Source: CAWUKT01 sp963923035
Lineage (GTDB): Bacteria; Bacteroidota; Bacteroidia; J057; JADKCL01
Length of the DNA stretch: 39,415 nucleotides
Assembly: GCA_963923035.1 (NCBI GenBank)
Contig: CAWUKT010000067.1
Coordinates: 1-39,415, forward strand
Reading direction: 5' to 3'
Both the position numbers and the translations under genes were made by a program. How positions within the stretch are numbered: position 1 is the stretch's first letter; each line of letters starts with the position of its first letter. The notes under the pieces are model-generated. The model did not search any database. It was given only the letters and a program-made list of their open reading frames with translations, and was not told the origin of the DNA. Shown piece after piece: positions 1 through 13,400 of this stretch.

Positions 1-464
1 CAAAAACAGAGGGTTAAATAAATTGATTTGTGCACGCGTTTTTACACAGTCTCCCCGACACGGAACTTTCTACAAAAACTAACCAAGTTTCCACCAATTC
101 CGTCCAACCGTCTACCAATTATATCCAACCTTAAAGTAATTTTTGTCTTGACCGAAGTTTTTAGCTCAAAAATAGCCCTTATTATAAATGATTTGCGATC
201 CATTTAGTCACAAATAATTGCCCCAACCCAAATCCCCACTCCATTTTCCCGCTCCCTTCCTCCCACTCCATTTTCCCTTCATTCCCCTCCCTTTTTCCCC
301 TCCGATTCCGACTTCCTCCTTTCCCGTCCGTCAAATGGTGAAAAAATGCCCCAAATATCCCCGAAAAGGTCCGCATTTGTTGATAACAAAGCCCCTCCAC
401 AGTGTCCTTTTGCTTAAATTTGCGTGTTATTGAAGTGAATTTTTAACGATAGAACCAATTTCAA
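1..464. other. Intergenic region upstream of gyrA
   Basis: No credible gene is visible. The first 180 bases are AT-rich. Bases 221-330 are strongly pyrimidine-rich on the + strand and carry a 16-base direct repeat, CCCACTCCATTTTCCC, at 235-250 and 262-277. The short open frames here are composition artefacts (Pro/Phe/Ser-rich or its antisense). A TAAATTTG box at 415-422 matches the Bacteroidota -7 consensus TAnnTTTG about 43 bases before the gyrA start, but I see no TTG at the right distance upstream, so the promoter is only tentative. Confidence 0.6.
415..422 (+). promoter_or_regulatory. Possible gyrA -7 promoter box
   Basis: TAAATTTG matches the Bacteroidota primary-sigma -7 consensus TAnnTTTG and would place a transcript start roughly 35 bases before the gyrA ATG. 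A -33 TTG element at the usual 17-23 base spacing is missing, which keeps this weak. Confidence 0.3.
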
Positions 465-3017
465 ATGGCATCTGGAGGAAGAATAGTCAACCGGGGCATT
501 GAAGAGGAGATGAAGTCGGCTTACATCGATTATTCGATGTCAGTCATCGTGTCGAGGGCCTTGCCCGATGTCCGGGATGGACTCAAGCCGGTTCACCGGC
601 GCGTACTGTATGGCATGACCGAACTCGGTCTCGGTGCCAGCCGGCCTTATAAAAAATCTGCCCGTATCGTCGGGGAAGTATTGGGTAAGTATCACCCCCA
701 CGGCGATACCGCCGTGTACGACGCCATGGTCCGCATGGCCCAGTGGTGGTCCCTGCGCTACCCCCTCGTCGATGGACAGGGCAACTTTGGCTCCATTGAC
801 GGCGACAACCCCGCCGCCATGCGTTATACGGAGGCCCGCCTCCGCCGCATCGCGGAAGAAATGCTCGCCGACATCGACAAAGACACCGTCGATTTCCGGC
901 CCAACTTTGACGAGTCCCTCAAGGAACCGTCCGTATTGCCCGCCAAAATCCCCAACCTCCTCATCAACGGAGCGTCGGGTATCGCGGTCGGGATGGCCAC
1001 CAACATGGCTCCCCACAACCTGTCCGAGGTCGTGGACGCCTGCATCGCCTATATCGAGGCCCACCTCGAAGGCCGGGAACTCGAAACCCAGGAACTCACC
1101 CAGTACGTCAAGGCCCCGGATTTCCCCACCGGCGGAACCGTTTATGGCTTTGAAGGCGTATTGAAAGCCTACGAAACCGGCCGCGGCCGGGTCGTGCTCC
1201 GTTCCAAAGCAGAGATCCAGGAAAACAAACAGGGTCGGGAGCGGATCGTCATCACCGAGATTCCCTACCAGGTCAACAAGGAAACCCTCCTCAAGAAGAC
1301 CGCCGACCTGATCAACGACAAGAAAATCGAAGGCGTCTCCGCCATGCACGATTATTCCGATCGGAAGGGCATGGAGATCGTCTTTGAAATCAAGCGGGAT
1401 GCGATGGCCTCCGTGGTCCTGAACAACCTGTTCAAGTATACCTATTTCCAGACCACCTTCGGCATCAACAATGTCTGCCTGGTCAAGGGGCGTCCGATGA
1501 CCCTGAACCTGCACGACATGATCAAGTACTATATCGAGCACCGCCACGAAGTGGTGACCCGCCGGACCCAGTACTTGCTCCGCGAAGCCGAGCGCCGGGC
1601 GCATATCCTGGAAGGATTGCTGATCGCCCTCGACAATATCGACGAGGTGATCGCTCTGATTCGCGCCTCCCGCAGCCCCGAAGAAGCACGGACGGGCCTG
1701 ATGGATCGTTTCTCATTGTCCGAAATCCAGGCCAAAGCGATCCTCGACATGCGTTTGCAGCGCCTCACCGGACTGGAACGCGACAAGATCAAGGCCGAGT
1801 ACGACCAGTTGATGGAGACCATCGCCGACTACAAGGACATCCTCAGCAGCGAGGTCCGTCGGATGGGCATCATCAAGGACGAGTTGGCGGAGATGAAGGA
1901 AAAGTACGGCGACGACCGTCGTTCGGCCATCGAATACACGACCGCCGACCTCAGCCTCGAGGACATCATCGCCAACGAGGAGGTCATCATTACCATCTCC
2001 CACGAAGGCTATATCAAGCGGACGCTCACCTCTGAAATCCGTCGCCAGCACCGCGGCGGCCGGGGAGCGAAGGGTGCGGGAACCAAGGATTCGGACTTCA
2101 TCGAGCACCTGTTCACCGCCTGGACCCACAACTATATGCTTTTCTTCACCGAGAAAGGCCGTTGTTATTGGTTGAAGGTGTACGAAATTCCCACCGGCAG
2201 TCGTTCATCCAAAGGACGGGCAATCCAGAACCTGATCCAGATCGACAAAGACGACAAGATCAAGGCCTTTATTACGGTTCCTTCGCTGAGCGATGAAGAT
2301 GTACTGCAAAACAGCTCCATCATCATGTGTACCAAGAAGGGCATTGTGAAAAAGACCCTTCTGAAGGCTTATAGCCGTCCCCGCGTCACCGGCATCAACG
2401 CCATCAACATCAACGAAGGCGATGAATTGCTGGAAGCGCGTCTGGTTTCAGTGGGTGACCACGTCGTATTGGGCGCCAAGTCCGGCCGCGCGATCCGATT
2501 TGAGGAGGACCAGGTCCGCAACATGGGCCGTACCTCGACCGGGGTTCGGGGCATCTCCCTCGCGGGAGAGAGCGACGAAGTGGTTGGCATGGTTATTGCC
2601 CCTGAAGGAGGGAAGGGAGTGAATTTGCTGGTGGTTTCTGAAAAGGGCTACGGCAAGCAGACTCCCATGAACGACGCTGAGACAGGAGAACATATCTACC
2701 GGATTACGAACCGGGGCGGAAAAGGGGTCAAGACCCTGAACGTCACAGGTAAAACCGGGGAGTTGGTTTCCTTGAAAGCAATTGAGAACGATTCCGAGGA
2801 CCTGATGATCATCACCCGGAACGGCATTACGATCCGTATGTCGCTGTCGGATATCGCTGAGCTCGGACGGGACACCCAAGGGGTGCGCCTGATCCGGATT
2901 ACCGAGAAGGACGAAATCGCAGCAGTGACGAAAGTGGCTGAGTACGAAGAGGAAGTAGAAGAGGTGGAAGGCGAAGTCACGGAAGGGGAAATTGCCGAAG
3001 AAAGTAGTGATGAATAG
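465..3017 (+). CDS. gyrA: DNA gyrase subunit A
   Basis: An 850-residue type IIA topoisomerase A subunit, which cuts and rejoins DNA to introduce negative supercoils with GyrB. The N-terminal breakage-reunion domain is complete. The catalytic tyrosine is Tyr121 in AAMRYTEARL, and the quinolone-resistance region reads HPHGDTAVYDAMVR at residues 77-90. Thr82 and Asp86 stand where E. coli has Ser83 and Asp87. A GyrA-box-like motif (QHRGGRG, residues 528-534) opens the C-terminal beta-pinwheel and argues for GyrA rather than ParC. The protein ends in a Glu-rich tail of about 25 residues. The ATG at 465 gives the canonical N-terminus. A secreted TPR gene follows after 46 bases with no terminator between, so they may share a transcript. 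Confidence 0.97.
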   Translation: MASGGRIVNRGIEEEMKSAYIDYSMSVIVSRALPDVRDGLKPVHRRVLYGMTELGLGASRPYKKSARIVGEVLGKYHPHGDTAVYDAMVRMAQWWSLRYPLVDGQGNFGSIDGDNPAAMRYTEARLRRIAEEMLADIDKDTVDFRPNFDESLKEPSVLPAKIPNLLINGASGIAVGMATNMAPHNLSEVVDACIAYIEAHLEGRELETQELTQYVKAPDFPTGGTVYGFEGVLKAYETGRGRVVLRSKAEIQENKQGRERIVITEIPYQVNKETLLKKTADLINDKKIEGVSAMHDYSDRKGMEIVFEIKRDAMASVVLNNLFKYTYFQTTFGINNVCLVKGRPMTLNLHDMIKYYIEHRHEVVTRRTQYLLREAERRAHILEGLLIALDNIDEVIALIRASRSPEEARTGLMDRFSLSEIQAKAILDMRLQRLTGLERDKIKAEYDQLMETIADYKDILSSEVRRMGIIKDELAEMKEKYGDDRRSAIEYTTADLSLEDIIANEEVIITISHEGYIKRTLTSEIRRQHRGGRGAKGAGTKDSDFIEHLFTAWTHNYMLFFTEKGRCYWLKVYEIPTGSRSSKGRAIQNLIQIDKDDKIKAFITVPSLSDEDVLQNSSIIMCTKKGIVKKTLLKAYSRPRVTGINAININEGDELLEARLVSVGDHVVLGAKSGRAIRFEEDQVRNMGRTSTGVRGISLAGESDEVVGMVIAPEGGKGVNLLVVSEKGYGKQTPMNDAETGEHIYRITNRGGKGVKTLNVTGKTGELVSLKAIENDSEDLMIITRNGITIRMSLSDIAELGRDTQGVRLIRITEKDEIAAVTKVAEYEEEVEEVEGEVTEGEIAEESSDE

Positions 3018-3063
3018 AAAAATCCCGTATTTTCGGGGCAAATCGGACAAAAAGTTAATCGCA

Positions 3064-4416
3064 ATGAAGAAAATCTTCTTACCCGTTTTTATCCTGTTGA
3101 TGTTGGGGGTGGGAACCCAGGTGCAAGCCCAGGACTTTAAGATCACCACGGGCGTGGTGGACTACAATAACCAGGACTTCGCCGATGCCATCGAGGCGCT
3201 GACCGAAGGCCTCTCCGATGTCTCCCAACTCAAGGAAAAGAACGTACCCAAAGGATTCTATTACCGGGGTCTCGCCCGCAAAATGTACATGCGTCAGCTT
3301 GGCGGAAAGGTGGCCCAGGGTGGTTCCTTGAGCGAAGATGAAGAGAGTGCCATGGAGACCATCGTCATCGATGCCTATACGGACTTCCAGAATGCGAAGA
3401 AGTACGACGATGGCAAGTGGACGAAGAAAATCGACGTGGAAATGCAGCAGATGAATGTCATGATCCTGCAAGCAGGCTTGGGCATTCTGAATGGCACCTT
3501 TGGGGGCGACCTGTCAGATGCTGAGAAGAAGGAAGCCTACTCCGAGACCATCAAGTACATGGACCTCGTGACCGAAGGCCAACCCGATAACTATATGGGC
3601 TATGACCTGCGGGCGCAGGCCGAGTTGGCATTGGGCGACAGCGCCAGTGCCCTCAAGGATTTCAACATGGCGGCCCAGAAGTTTGACGCGAATCCGCCCC
3701 AGCGGCCGGACATGCTCGCTTCTTATACTTACTACCGCAAGGCCCTGATCGAGCGGTACTTCTCCAAGGACATCGACGCGGCCCTCGCTTCGCTGGACAA
3801 GGGCAAGCAGACCCTTGCCCGGGAATGGGAACGCATCCAAAAGAACAAGGAAAAGTATACGCCTCAGCAGTGGGGAGCCGTTCAGAAGCAGCACGATGGT
3901 GCCCGCGAAGACCTCAGCAAATTTGAGCTGGACCTCCTCCTCAACTCTCCCGGCAAGCTCCAGCAAGCCATTGGCAAGTTCGAGACGGCTGTCGAAGAAG
4001 AGCCCGACAACTATATCCTCCACGTAGCATTTGCCCAGTTGTTGGAGAAAGTGGATATGGTCAAGGCCGAGGAAATGTACAAAATCGCTGCTCAGGTTGA
4101 TCCTTCCAAGAGCATTGCCTGGTTCAACCTGGGCGCACTCTACGTCAACCAGGGTGTGGCCAAGTACACCGAAGCCAATGAAATCGAAGATGATTTCGAA
4201 TCGGCCAAGGCCCTCCAGGCCCAGGGTGACAAGCTCTACGAAAAGGCCCTCGGCCCGCTCGAAAAAGCCTTTGAAATTGACAAGTGCGACCGCAATACGC
4301 TGAACGCCCTCAAGAACATTGCCATCAACCTCAGCGCCAAAGATGAGGAAGGCTACGAGGAAAAGTTCACCGCACTGTACAAGAAATACACGGACGCTGA
4401 GAAGGCCTGCAAATAA
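3064..4416 (+). CDS. Secreted tetratricopeptide-repeat protein
   Basis: A 450-residue exported TPR protein. The start at ATG 3064 is chosen because it opens directly into a signal peptide (MKKIFLPVFILLMLGVGTQVQAQ, cleavage probably after QAQ). The longer frame from 2992 would overlap gyrA and bury the signal. TPR-like helical pairs are visible around residues 170-225 (YMGYDLRAQAELALGDSASALKDF), 310-355 (YILHVAFAQLLEKVDMVKAEEMYKIAAQVDP) and 360-420 (AWFNLGALYVNQG ... LEKAFEIDK). There is no enzymatic motif. Such proteins are common in the Bacteroidota periplasm as protein-interaction scaffolds; the specific role is unknown. A strong terminator follows at 4439-4469. Confidence 0.85.
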   Translation: MKKIFLPVFILLMLGVGTQVQAQDFKITTGVVDYNNQDFADAIEALTEGLSDVSQLKEKNVPKGFYYRGLARKMYMRQLGGKVAQGGSLSEDEESAMETIVIDAYTDFQNAKKYDDGKWTKKIDVEMQQMNVMILQAGLGILNGTFGGDLSDAEKKEAYSETIKYMDLVTEGQPDNYMGYDLRAQAELALGDSASALKDFNMAAQKFDANPPQRPDMLASYTYYRKALIERYFSKDIDAALASLDKGKQTLAREWERIQKNKEKYTPQQWGAVQKQHDGAREDLSKFELDLLLNSPGKLQQAIGKFETAVEEEPDNYILHVAFAQLLEKVDMVKAEEMYKIAAQVDPSKSIAWFNLGALYVNQGVAKYTEANEIEDDFESAKALQAQGDKLYEKALGPLEKAFEIDKCDRNTLNALKNIAINLSAKDEEGYEEKFTALYKKYTDAEKACK

Positions 4417-7400
4417 TTCTCCGCGACCTCAACCTACAACGGAGTCCCCCACGGGCTCCGTTTTTTTATTTCCCCCTCCCTCCTTTTTTTTCCCGACGAA
4501 ATCAAATAATTTGCGTCGCAACCTCAAAAAACAAAGGCATGATGCGCATTTTTTTCTTTCTCCTCCTGCTCACAGGGCTGAGCTTCACCGCCCAGGCCCA
4601 GGTCCCCGGCGGCGGCAAGGGAGGCGGACATTATACCGTAGGTGAACTGGACAAACTCGGCAAGCTCGAACTGACCCGCATCTACGTCGACCAGGTCAAC
4701 AAGCTCACTCTTTTGTTGCCCTACGTTCCCTTCAACCAGAAAGGCGACGCGGTTTCCCTCTCCGACATGGGAATCCCCAGCACCAAAGACAACAACGGAG
4801 CGATCAAATCCCTCGACAACAGTGGCGGCAGCCACAACGAAACCATGGATGAGACCCTCAACAATATCATCCCCTACGCGGACAAGGCGGACATCATCAA
4901 GTCCATTTTGTTCCTCCAAAACTTCATTGAGAAAATAGAAGCGGGCATTTAAGCGCCTCTTCTCACGATAAAGGGACGGCTTTCCGGCAGGGAAGCCGTT
5001 TTTTTATTCCCCTTGCTCTACATCCCCCTCGAATCGTATCTGATAATTGGAAAAAAAGAAGATATTGCGGCCTCAGTATTTAAAACCAAAACACGACTCG
5101 ATTCACTTAGTATGAGAATTAAAGCTACTCTCCTCTTGGGGGCCTTGTTGGTCCTGTTTTCTTCTTGCTTATTCAGTCAAAATACCGTGGGGGTCCTCTC
5201 TTTTGATGGCGCCCAAGCATTTCCGGGCTATAACCTGCTCTATCCGTTCAACCAGGGCTCGGTGTACCTGCTGGACAATTGCGGGCGGGTGGTCCATTCC
5301 TGGCCGGATACGGCGGGTGTCGTGCCGGGCAATACGGTTTACCTGAACCCTGACGGTTCCATCCTCAAGACCAAGCGGGACCTCGTCCTGAGCGATGACC
5401 CCATCGCCATCGGGGGCAGCCAGGGCGAATTCCTGGAAATTCGGGATTGGGACAACAATGTCACCTGGTCCTATAAGCTGAACGACTCCACCGCCCGCCT
5501 GCACCACGATGCGGTGCCCATGGCCAATGGCAATGTCCTCGCCATTGCCTGGGAACGCCTGACGGGCCCGCAGGCCATTGCGCTGGGCCGGGATACGAGC
5601 CTGCTCAAGGACGGCGAATTGTGGCCGGACATGATCCTGGAGATCGAGCCGCTGGCGAACAACGGTTTCAATATTGTGTGGGAATGGCACGCCAAGGACC
5701 ACCTGATCCAGGACTACGACGCCAACGCGCCCGATTTTGGGGTGGTCGGCGATCATCCGGAACGGATCGACCTGAACTACGTAGGGGTGGATCCCGGCGA
5801 AGCCGATTGGCTCCACTTCAACGGCATGGACTACAACGATGAATTGGACCTGATTGCGATCAGCGTGCCGGAATTCAATGAAATCTGGATCATTGACCAC
5901 AGCACCACGACGGCGGAATCGGCTTCCAGCAGTGGCGGCCAGGCCGGAAAGGGCGGCGACCTCCTCTTCCGGTGGGGCAATCCCCTAGCCTACGACGCGG
6001 GCGATTCCACCGATATCCAGCTTTGGTACCAGCACAATGTCCATTGGATCAACGATGAAATCCCCACGTCCAATCCCAACTACAACAAGCTGATGCTCTT
6101 CAGCAACCGCCACCCGGGCGACAGCTCCTCGGTGCAGATCATCAATCCGACCTTTGATCCCCAGACCTCTACCTTCGGCTTCTCCAACGGCACCTTTGAG
6201 CCGGCGGCCCCCGATTACATCTACAAATCGGACGAAATCTATTCCAATATCCTCTCCAGCGGCCAACTGCTGGCCAATGGCAATATTTTGATTGGGGTGG
6301 GACGGCCCGGCTATTCCCGCGAAATCACCCCGACCGGCGACGTGGTCTGGGAGTATGAAAATCCGATCGTGCAGGGCAATGCCGCTACCCAGGGAGATGT
6401 CCCCAGCCTTTCCTCCAACATGATGTTCCGGATGAAGCGCTACTCGATGGGCTACGCTGCATTTGCCAACCGGCCCCTCAGCCCCGGCTCCGTGCTCGAA
6501 ATCAACGGCGATACGGCCCTCTGTGCCCAGCTGGCCCTGTCTCTGCCCCTGGAGACCGACCCCAACTGGACCTTGTACCCCAATCCCAACTCCGGAACTT
6601 TCCGGATCGGTCGCCAGAGCCCCGCTCCGGCGGAACTGAAGGTCATGGACCTCATCGGACGGGTGCAGTACACCGAAGTGGTCCGGGGATTTGAACCCGA
6701 AATCACTCTTCCGACGCTTCCGGCCGGGATGTACCTGGTAGAAATGGAAGGCAAAAGCAGTCGAATTCTGCTGAAATAAAGCCTTCTGCGGCTCTCAAAA
6801 AGCGAAATCTCACTGGGGTTTCGCTTTTTTTAGGTATTGGTGCAACCCTTCTCTCCCGGCATCGGTCTTTCCAATACTAACCGTTCCGAAAACACCATCT
6901 TTTTTGCAGACGAGAGTCGGGCTTTGCGAGAAGTCCGATTTTTTTGTGGGGTAAATGGGGGAATGCTAAACGGCGGGGAAAATGAGGGAGAAAGTGGATC
7001 TTTTTCCCAATTCCGATTCGACCTGGATTTCCGCGTGGATCTTTTCGGACAGGGCCTTCACAATCGACAGGCCCAGACCGGTGGAGCTTTCGCCGTCGGT
7101 GGGTTGGGGACTGAGTTTGCTGAACTTCTGGAAGAGTTGTTCTTGGTCGGCCGGACTGAGACCGGGACCGGTATCGCGTACGTGGACCTCGATTTGTCCT
7201 GCTTTTTCTTCGGTCCACAGCTCCACCTGGTCACCCGAAGTCGAGAATTTCAGGGCGTTCGAGAGGAAATTGGCGAGGATGCGCTCGGTGATCTGGGCAT
7301 CGGAGTGGACGGTCACGGGGGGCACGGAGCCCAGGGTCAGGGCGATCTTCTTCTTGTCGGCCTGGGCCTGAAATTCCTCCATGAGGCCATGGAGCATCGG

Positions 7401-10400
7401 GGCGACTTCGGTCGACGTCATGTGGATGTCCATCTGATCGGATTCGATCTGCGCCAATTGCAGCAATTGGGAGACCATTTCGGTACTGTTGCGGATCGTC
7501 TGGTCGATTTTGGACAGGAGCTGGTTGCGGAGCGGGGCCGGGGTCGCCGGATCCCGGGCCATGTCGAGGAGGCCGCCCATCGCATTGAGGGGGGACTTGA
7601 GGTCGTGGGCCATCAAATGGATCCACATGTCTTTTTCCTTCAGCAACTCGTCCAACTGGTGGTTATTGGCTTCCAAGCGGGCCGCCACCTGGGAGATTTT
7701 CCGGTTTTTGAGGAACAGCAAAATGCCCAAACCTACCAGCAGGCCCAAAATGGTGATGGAACTGATGATCCACAGTCGCTGGTTCTCATTTGCCTTCTCC
7801 AGAATCTCAAACTCAGCCCAGGCCTTCTGATTTTCGGATTGTTGCTGGAGCAATTCTACCTGAGCCGAAGTCATCCCTTCTTCAATGACTTTCTCCAAGG
7901 AATCTGCCTGCTGGTAAGCTCGGTAGACCTTTTCCGCATCCCCTTTCAAGGTATACAACTCCATCATTTGAAGGAGACATTCCAGGTGCCACCGGGTCAT
8001 CGACTCCCGGATGGCCAGGTCTGCCAACGTATCCAGGTGGTTCAGGGCCGCATCTACTCCTTCGGTTGCTAGCAGAATCTCTCCCACCGCCATCCCTTTT
8101 TCCAACGCCCCCACCAAGCCCAAATCCTTAGGCTTCGGTACCCTCTCAAAATACTTCCACGCCATCTCAGGTTCCTTGAGGCTAGCGTAGGCCAATCCCA
8201 TGTTGTGGATGACGATGTTTTCCCCCCGGCCAAAGCCCTGCTCCGTAAAGATTTGAAGGGCTCCTTCATAGTGGGACAGCGCTTCTTGCGGTTGTTCCCG
8301 CAACCGCGTCACCTCCCCCAGCATATTGTAGGCCCAGCCTTCGAGGATGGTATCCGAAGCCAGTTGCGCGTAGTACAGGCTGGAATCGGCAAATGTCTGT
8401 GCAGTTTCGAATTCTTCGAAGTACAGGTAAATGGTGGACATCCGAAAATGCCCGTATACGATGTTGCGGTGAACTTTCGCTTTGCGGGCTTGCTCTAGTC
8501 CTTTGCTGGCAAGCTCCAATCCCTTCTGGTAAAAACCGATCTGGGTATAGGTATCGGCCAATTCCAGCAAGGCTTCGGCCTCAACTTCAGACAGGCCCGA
8601 ACTCCGGGCCGTCGCCAACATCTCATTGAGCACCTCAATCCGCACATAAGGCTCTCCCCGGTATCCATCTGCGAGGTCGTGCAGTGCCTCCGTTTTCTCT
8701 TCCGACGACATCTGCTCGAATCCCTCCGGATAGTCCAATGCAGACTCCGGTTCCTGGCCAAAGCTCCAAACGGGAACCATGGCCAAACACCACCAAAGAA
8801 GAATTCGAAATGTTTTCAAGGTCAATAATTGATTGATCGAAGCTGTGCCTAAACTTTACTTCCAAAATACGTAAGTCTGCCCTGAAAATCGCTTTCATTT
8901 TGGGTTCTTGTCTTCCGGGATTCCTTTGGGAAGTGGTCTTTTAGGGAGGGGGACGAAAAAAATGGAGTGGCGGTGTGGAATGGGAATGGGAAATGCACCC
9001 TATGGGTGTAAACAAATGATACAGCTATGAAAAAGACAAGCATCCTGACCGCACTGATGATTCTGCTGATGACCGGGGGCCTGCTGTCCGCCCAGACGCC
9101 GCTCCGCGGCAAGGTGGCGCCGGTGGCGGCCGTTTCCGCTTCCACGCCCCATATCCAGCCCATCCTGAAATTTAGGGACCAGTTCGCCGGAAAATGGATG
9201 CTGAACGGGTACGATGAGGCCACGGGTACCCTGACCTTTCAGCGTCCTCCCCGCGAGAAATTCAATTGGGGCAGCTACCTCTACTTTGAAGGCGAGCAAT
9301 TCGCCGAGGGATATTCGGCCCCCTGCGGCAACGATTCGAATATCCACCGCAACGAGGGCGACTGGGAATACGATTTCCGGACGAAGGTCTTCCGCACCTC
9401 GATCCCCTTCTACCTGACTTATACAAAGGCTTACGTCCAGGAAAGGTCAGCCGACAAGCTGGTCCTGGTGGTGGCCCGTTAAACTTGAATCTGTTTGTAC
9501 ATGGTGAGGCCGGTCGGAGCAATTCCGGCCGGCCTGTTTTTGTTGTGGGGGGAATGCCCACGGCGATTCCTCCTTCGGTGTTAGCAGGGCTCGCTTCGGA
9601 TGCGGCCGACATTGACCACCGGGTAGTAGGTGGTACACGGTGTCGAACCCGTCACGAACTGGCCTTTGATGACCACTTCATCGCCCACGGTGTAGGAACT
9701 GGGCAGGTTCACCAGGTTGTAGCGGGTGAAGGTATTGCAAACGGTGATCTCAGCACAGGCCCCAGTCTTGGTGATCTGTCCCTTGACGATGATGCCGGGA
9801 GGGCTCGCGGCTTCATCGGGAATCGGGTTTGCTTCGCTCATGCCCATACCGAGCCCAAACAGGGCCACGAGGCCCAGGAGTGCCAAAAACTTTTTCATAC
9901 GTTTTAAAAATTAGAGGTGATTAAAAAATTGTAGTCAAATGAAAAACTTTAGCAGGGAAAATATTGGATTTTTCCAATCTGAACCACTGGGTCATCGGTG
10001 AGACAAATGGAAATATTGCTGGCCCAAGTCCCTTTGAGCCATACTTCATCTCCCACTGAATAAGAAATAGGAAGCCCCATCAGGGTGATACTGCTGCCTC
10101 CACCACAAGGAACCAACTCCGCGCATGCACCAGTTGAAATAATCGTGCCTTTCAAAGAAACAACAGTGGTATTGAGCTCTTCCTCGGGAGCCGAGCTCAT
10201 CTCGCTCATGCTCATACCGAGCCCAAACAGGGCCACGAGGCCCAGGAGCGCCAAAAACTTTTTCATACGTTTTAATTGTTAGGGGTGATAATGTGATTTT
10301 TAACGGATAAAAGATACTCCGTATTTGAAGCCCAAACAACCCCATTTCCTGTCTTAGGCCCCATAAAAGACGTTTATTTTCCCCATTTCATTACATCCTT

Positions 10401-13400
10401 CCACCACCTCCAACTTCGAACGGGTCACTTCTTCTTGCCCCTCCTAAAAAGTCCAGCCGGCCGAAACACTTCCGACCGGCTGGTTTGATGAAGATCAACA
10501 GCTGACAAAAATCGGATGGATACCGATCATTGACATTTTTTCAAGGCAATCTTGCCGATCTTGACGGTGCGGGCATTGAAAATACATACCGTCGGGCCCG
10601 TGAAGATCTTGCCCTTGAGAATGACTTCGTCTCCCACCGAATAGGTCGCGGGAAGGTTGATCAAATTGACGAGGAAACCGCCGTTGCAGGTGACCAAGCG
10701 CGCGCAAGGGCCCGTGGCAACAATCTTGCCGGAAACCTGTACAATGGGGCTCTGGAGAGCTTCTTCGGGGGCTGGGCTTGATTCGCTCATGCCCATGCCA
10801 AATCCTACCAGGGCCACCAGGCCCAGGACTGCCAAAAACTTTTTCATACGTTTTACGAATTAGGGGTGATCAATTGATTTGGGGAGTAAAAACTGTCCTC
10901 AACAGGGGTTGAGACGGATTTTGCCAATTTTGACGGTGCGGAAATTGGCAGCGCAAATGGTGGGAGCCGAGCCCAGCTTGCCTTTGAGTTCCACTTCATC
11001 GCCCACAGAATAGCTGGCGGGCAATCCGATGAGATTGATGGTAAATCCACCCACGCAAGTCACCAACTGGGCACAAGCGCCGGTAGAGATGATCTTACCC
11101 TGAACCAGGACAATGGGGGATTGCAATGCTTCGTCGGGCGCGGAATTCATTTCGCTCATGCCCATTCCAAATCCTACCAAGGCCACGAGGCCCAGGACTG
11201 CCAAAAACTTTTTCATACGTTTTAAAAATTAGGGGTGATAAACTGATCTTTAATGTCATTTAAGATACGTTACAATGGCCTGTTTGTCAAACTCCTCTTC
11301 CCTTTTCTCCCCTCCTCTTTTTCATTGAAACGCCCGCATTTTCCCTCTCCCATTCCCTCTAAATCCTTTCCGAACGGAACTAAATCGTTTATTGAATGGG
11401 GTCGGCAAACCCAACCATCCGCGACAAAAGCAACAATTGCCCCCGGTAGATAGTCTTCAATTGGTAGTATGTTACACCGTCCTTTTATATTTTTGGACTC
11501 AATGAGGAATTCCACACGATCTACTCCTATGAAATTGTACGCAGTACCATTGTTGATTGTCCTTACGTTGGGCATGTTTACCAGCAGCTGGGCCCAGACT
11601 CCCGGCAACTACAACATCAATTCTTTCAAGCAACTCAAGGAAGAGTTGCCGACTCCCAACGTCTACCGGACTGCTTCCGGCGCTCCTGGCCACGAATACT
11701 ACCAGCAGAAGGCCGACTACGTGATGGACATCAAGCTCGATGACGAGCGGCAGATCATCACCGGTGAGGAAACCATTACCTATACCAACAATTCTCCCGA
11801 CGATCTGGAATACCTCTGGGTTCAGCTGGACCAGAACATGCGCGCCAAGGATTCCGATACCCGTAAAATCCAGACGGGCAATATGGAAATGGCCCAAAAT
11901 CCCTGGGGATTTGGCCGCCTCCACAACGAATTCGACGGCGGATTCAAACTCGAATTTGTCAAGGATGCCAAAGGCGCCGACCTCCGCTATACCGTCAACA
12001 AGACGATGATGCGCATCGACCTCCAGGAGTCGCTCAAGTCCGGCGAGTCCTATTCCTTCCGCATCCGCTGGTGGTACAATATCAACAACCGCGCTGAAAT
12101 CGGCGGCCGCTCCGGCTACGAGTATTTCGAAGAAGAAGACAATTACCTCTACACCATTGCCCAGTTCTTCCCCCGCATGGCCGTCTACAATGAAGTAGAA
12201 GGCTGGCAGAACAAGCAATTCCTCGGCCGGGGCGAGTTCACCCTGCCATTCGGCGACTACAAGGTCAACCTGACCGTTCCCTCCGACCACATCGTCGGCG
12301 CCACCGGCGAGCTCCAGAATGCGAGCTCGGTCCTGACCAGCGAGCAGCGGGCCCGGTTCCGCAAGGCCCAAAAGTCGATGGATGAGCCGGTGATGATCGT
12401 AACGGAAGAGGAAGCAGTGGAAAAATCCGGAAAGAAGGAAAAAGGCACCAAAACCTGGACCTTCGAAGCTGAAAATGTGCGGGACTTCGCCTTTTGCAGC
12501 TCCAAAAAATTCATCTGGGACGCGATGGCCGTCAAATTTGGCGACCGCACCGTGATGGCCATGAGCTACTACCCCAAGGAAGGCAATCCCCTCTGGGAGC
12601 GCTATTCCACCAAGGTCGTCGCCCATACCGTCAAGGTCTACTCCAAGTTCACCATCGACTACCCCTACCCCGTTGCCATTTCCGTCCACACCAACAATAT
12701 CGGGATGGAATATCCCATGATCTGCTTCAACGGCGGACGCCCCGAATCGGATGGCACCTACTCTGAGCGCACCAAATACGGCATGATCTCCGTGATCATC
12801 CACGAAGTGGGCCACAACTTCTTCCCCATGATCATCAACTCGGACGAGCGCCAGTGGACCTGGATGGACGAGGGCTTGAACACCTTCGTACAGTACCTCA
12901 CCGAGAAGGAATGGGACCGCGATTACCCGTCGCGCCGGGGGCCCGCCTACAAAATCACCGATTACATGGGCGGCGACAAGGAGCGGATTTCTCCGATCAT
13001 GACCAACTCCGAATCCGTCTACCAATTCGGCAACAACGCTTACGGCAAGCCCGCCACGGGCCTCAATATCCTCCGCGAGACCGTCATGGGCCGCGAATTG
13101 TTTGACCACGCCTTCAAGACCTACTGCTCTCGCTGGGCCTTCAAGCACCCGACCCCGGCCGATTTCTTCCGCAGCATGGAAGACGCCAGCGCGGTGGACC
13201 TCGATTGGTTCTGGCGGAACTGGTTCTATACCAACCGTTCGGTGGACCTGTCACTGGACGCTGTCCAGTGGTACCGCATGGACGATGGCGATCCCGAGAA
13301 GGCCATGGCCGAGAAGAAAAAGGAAGACATGGAAGGGCAAGGCATTGGCGCCATTCGCAACAAGACGGCCATCAAGGAGTCCTATATCGAGCGGGACACG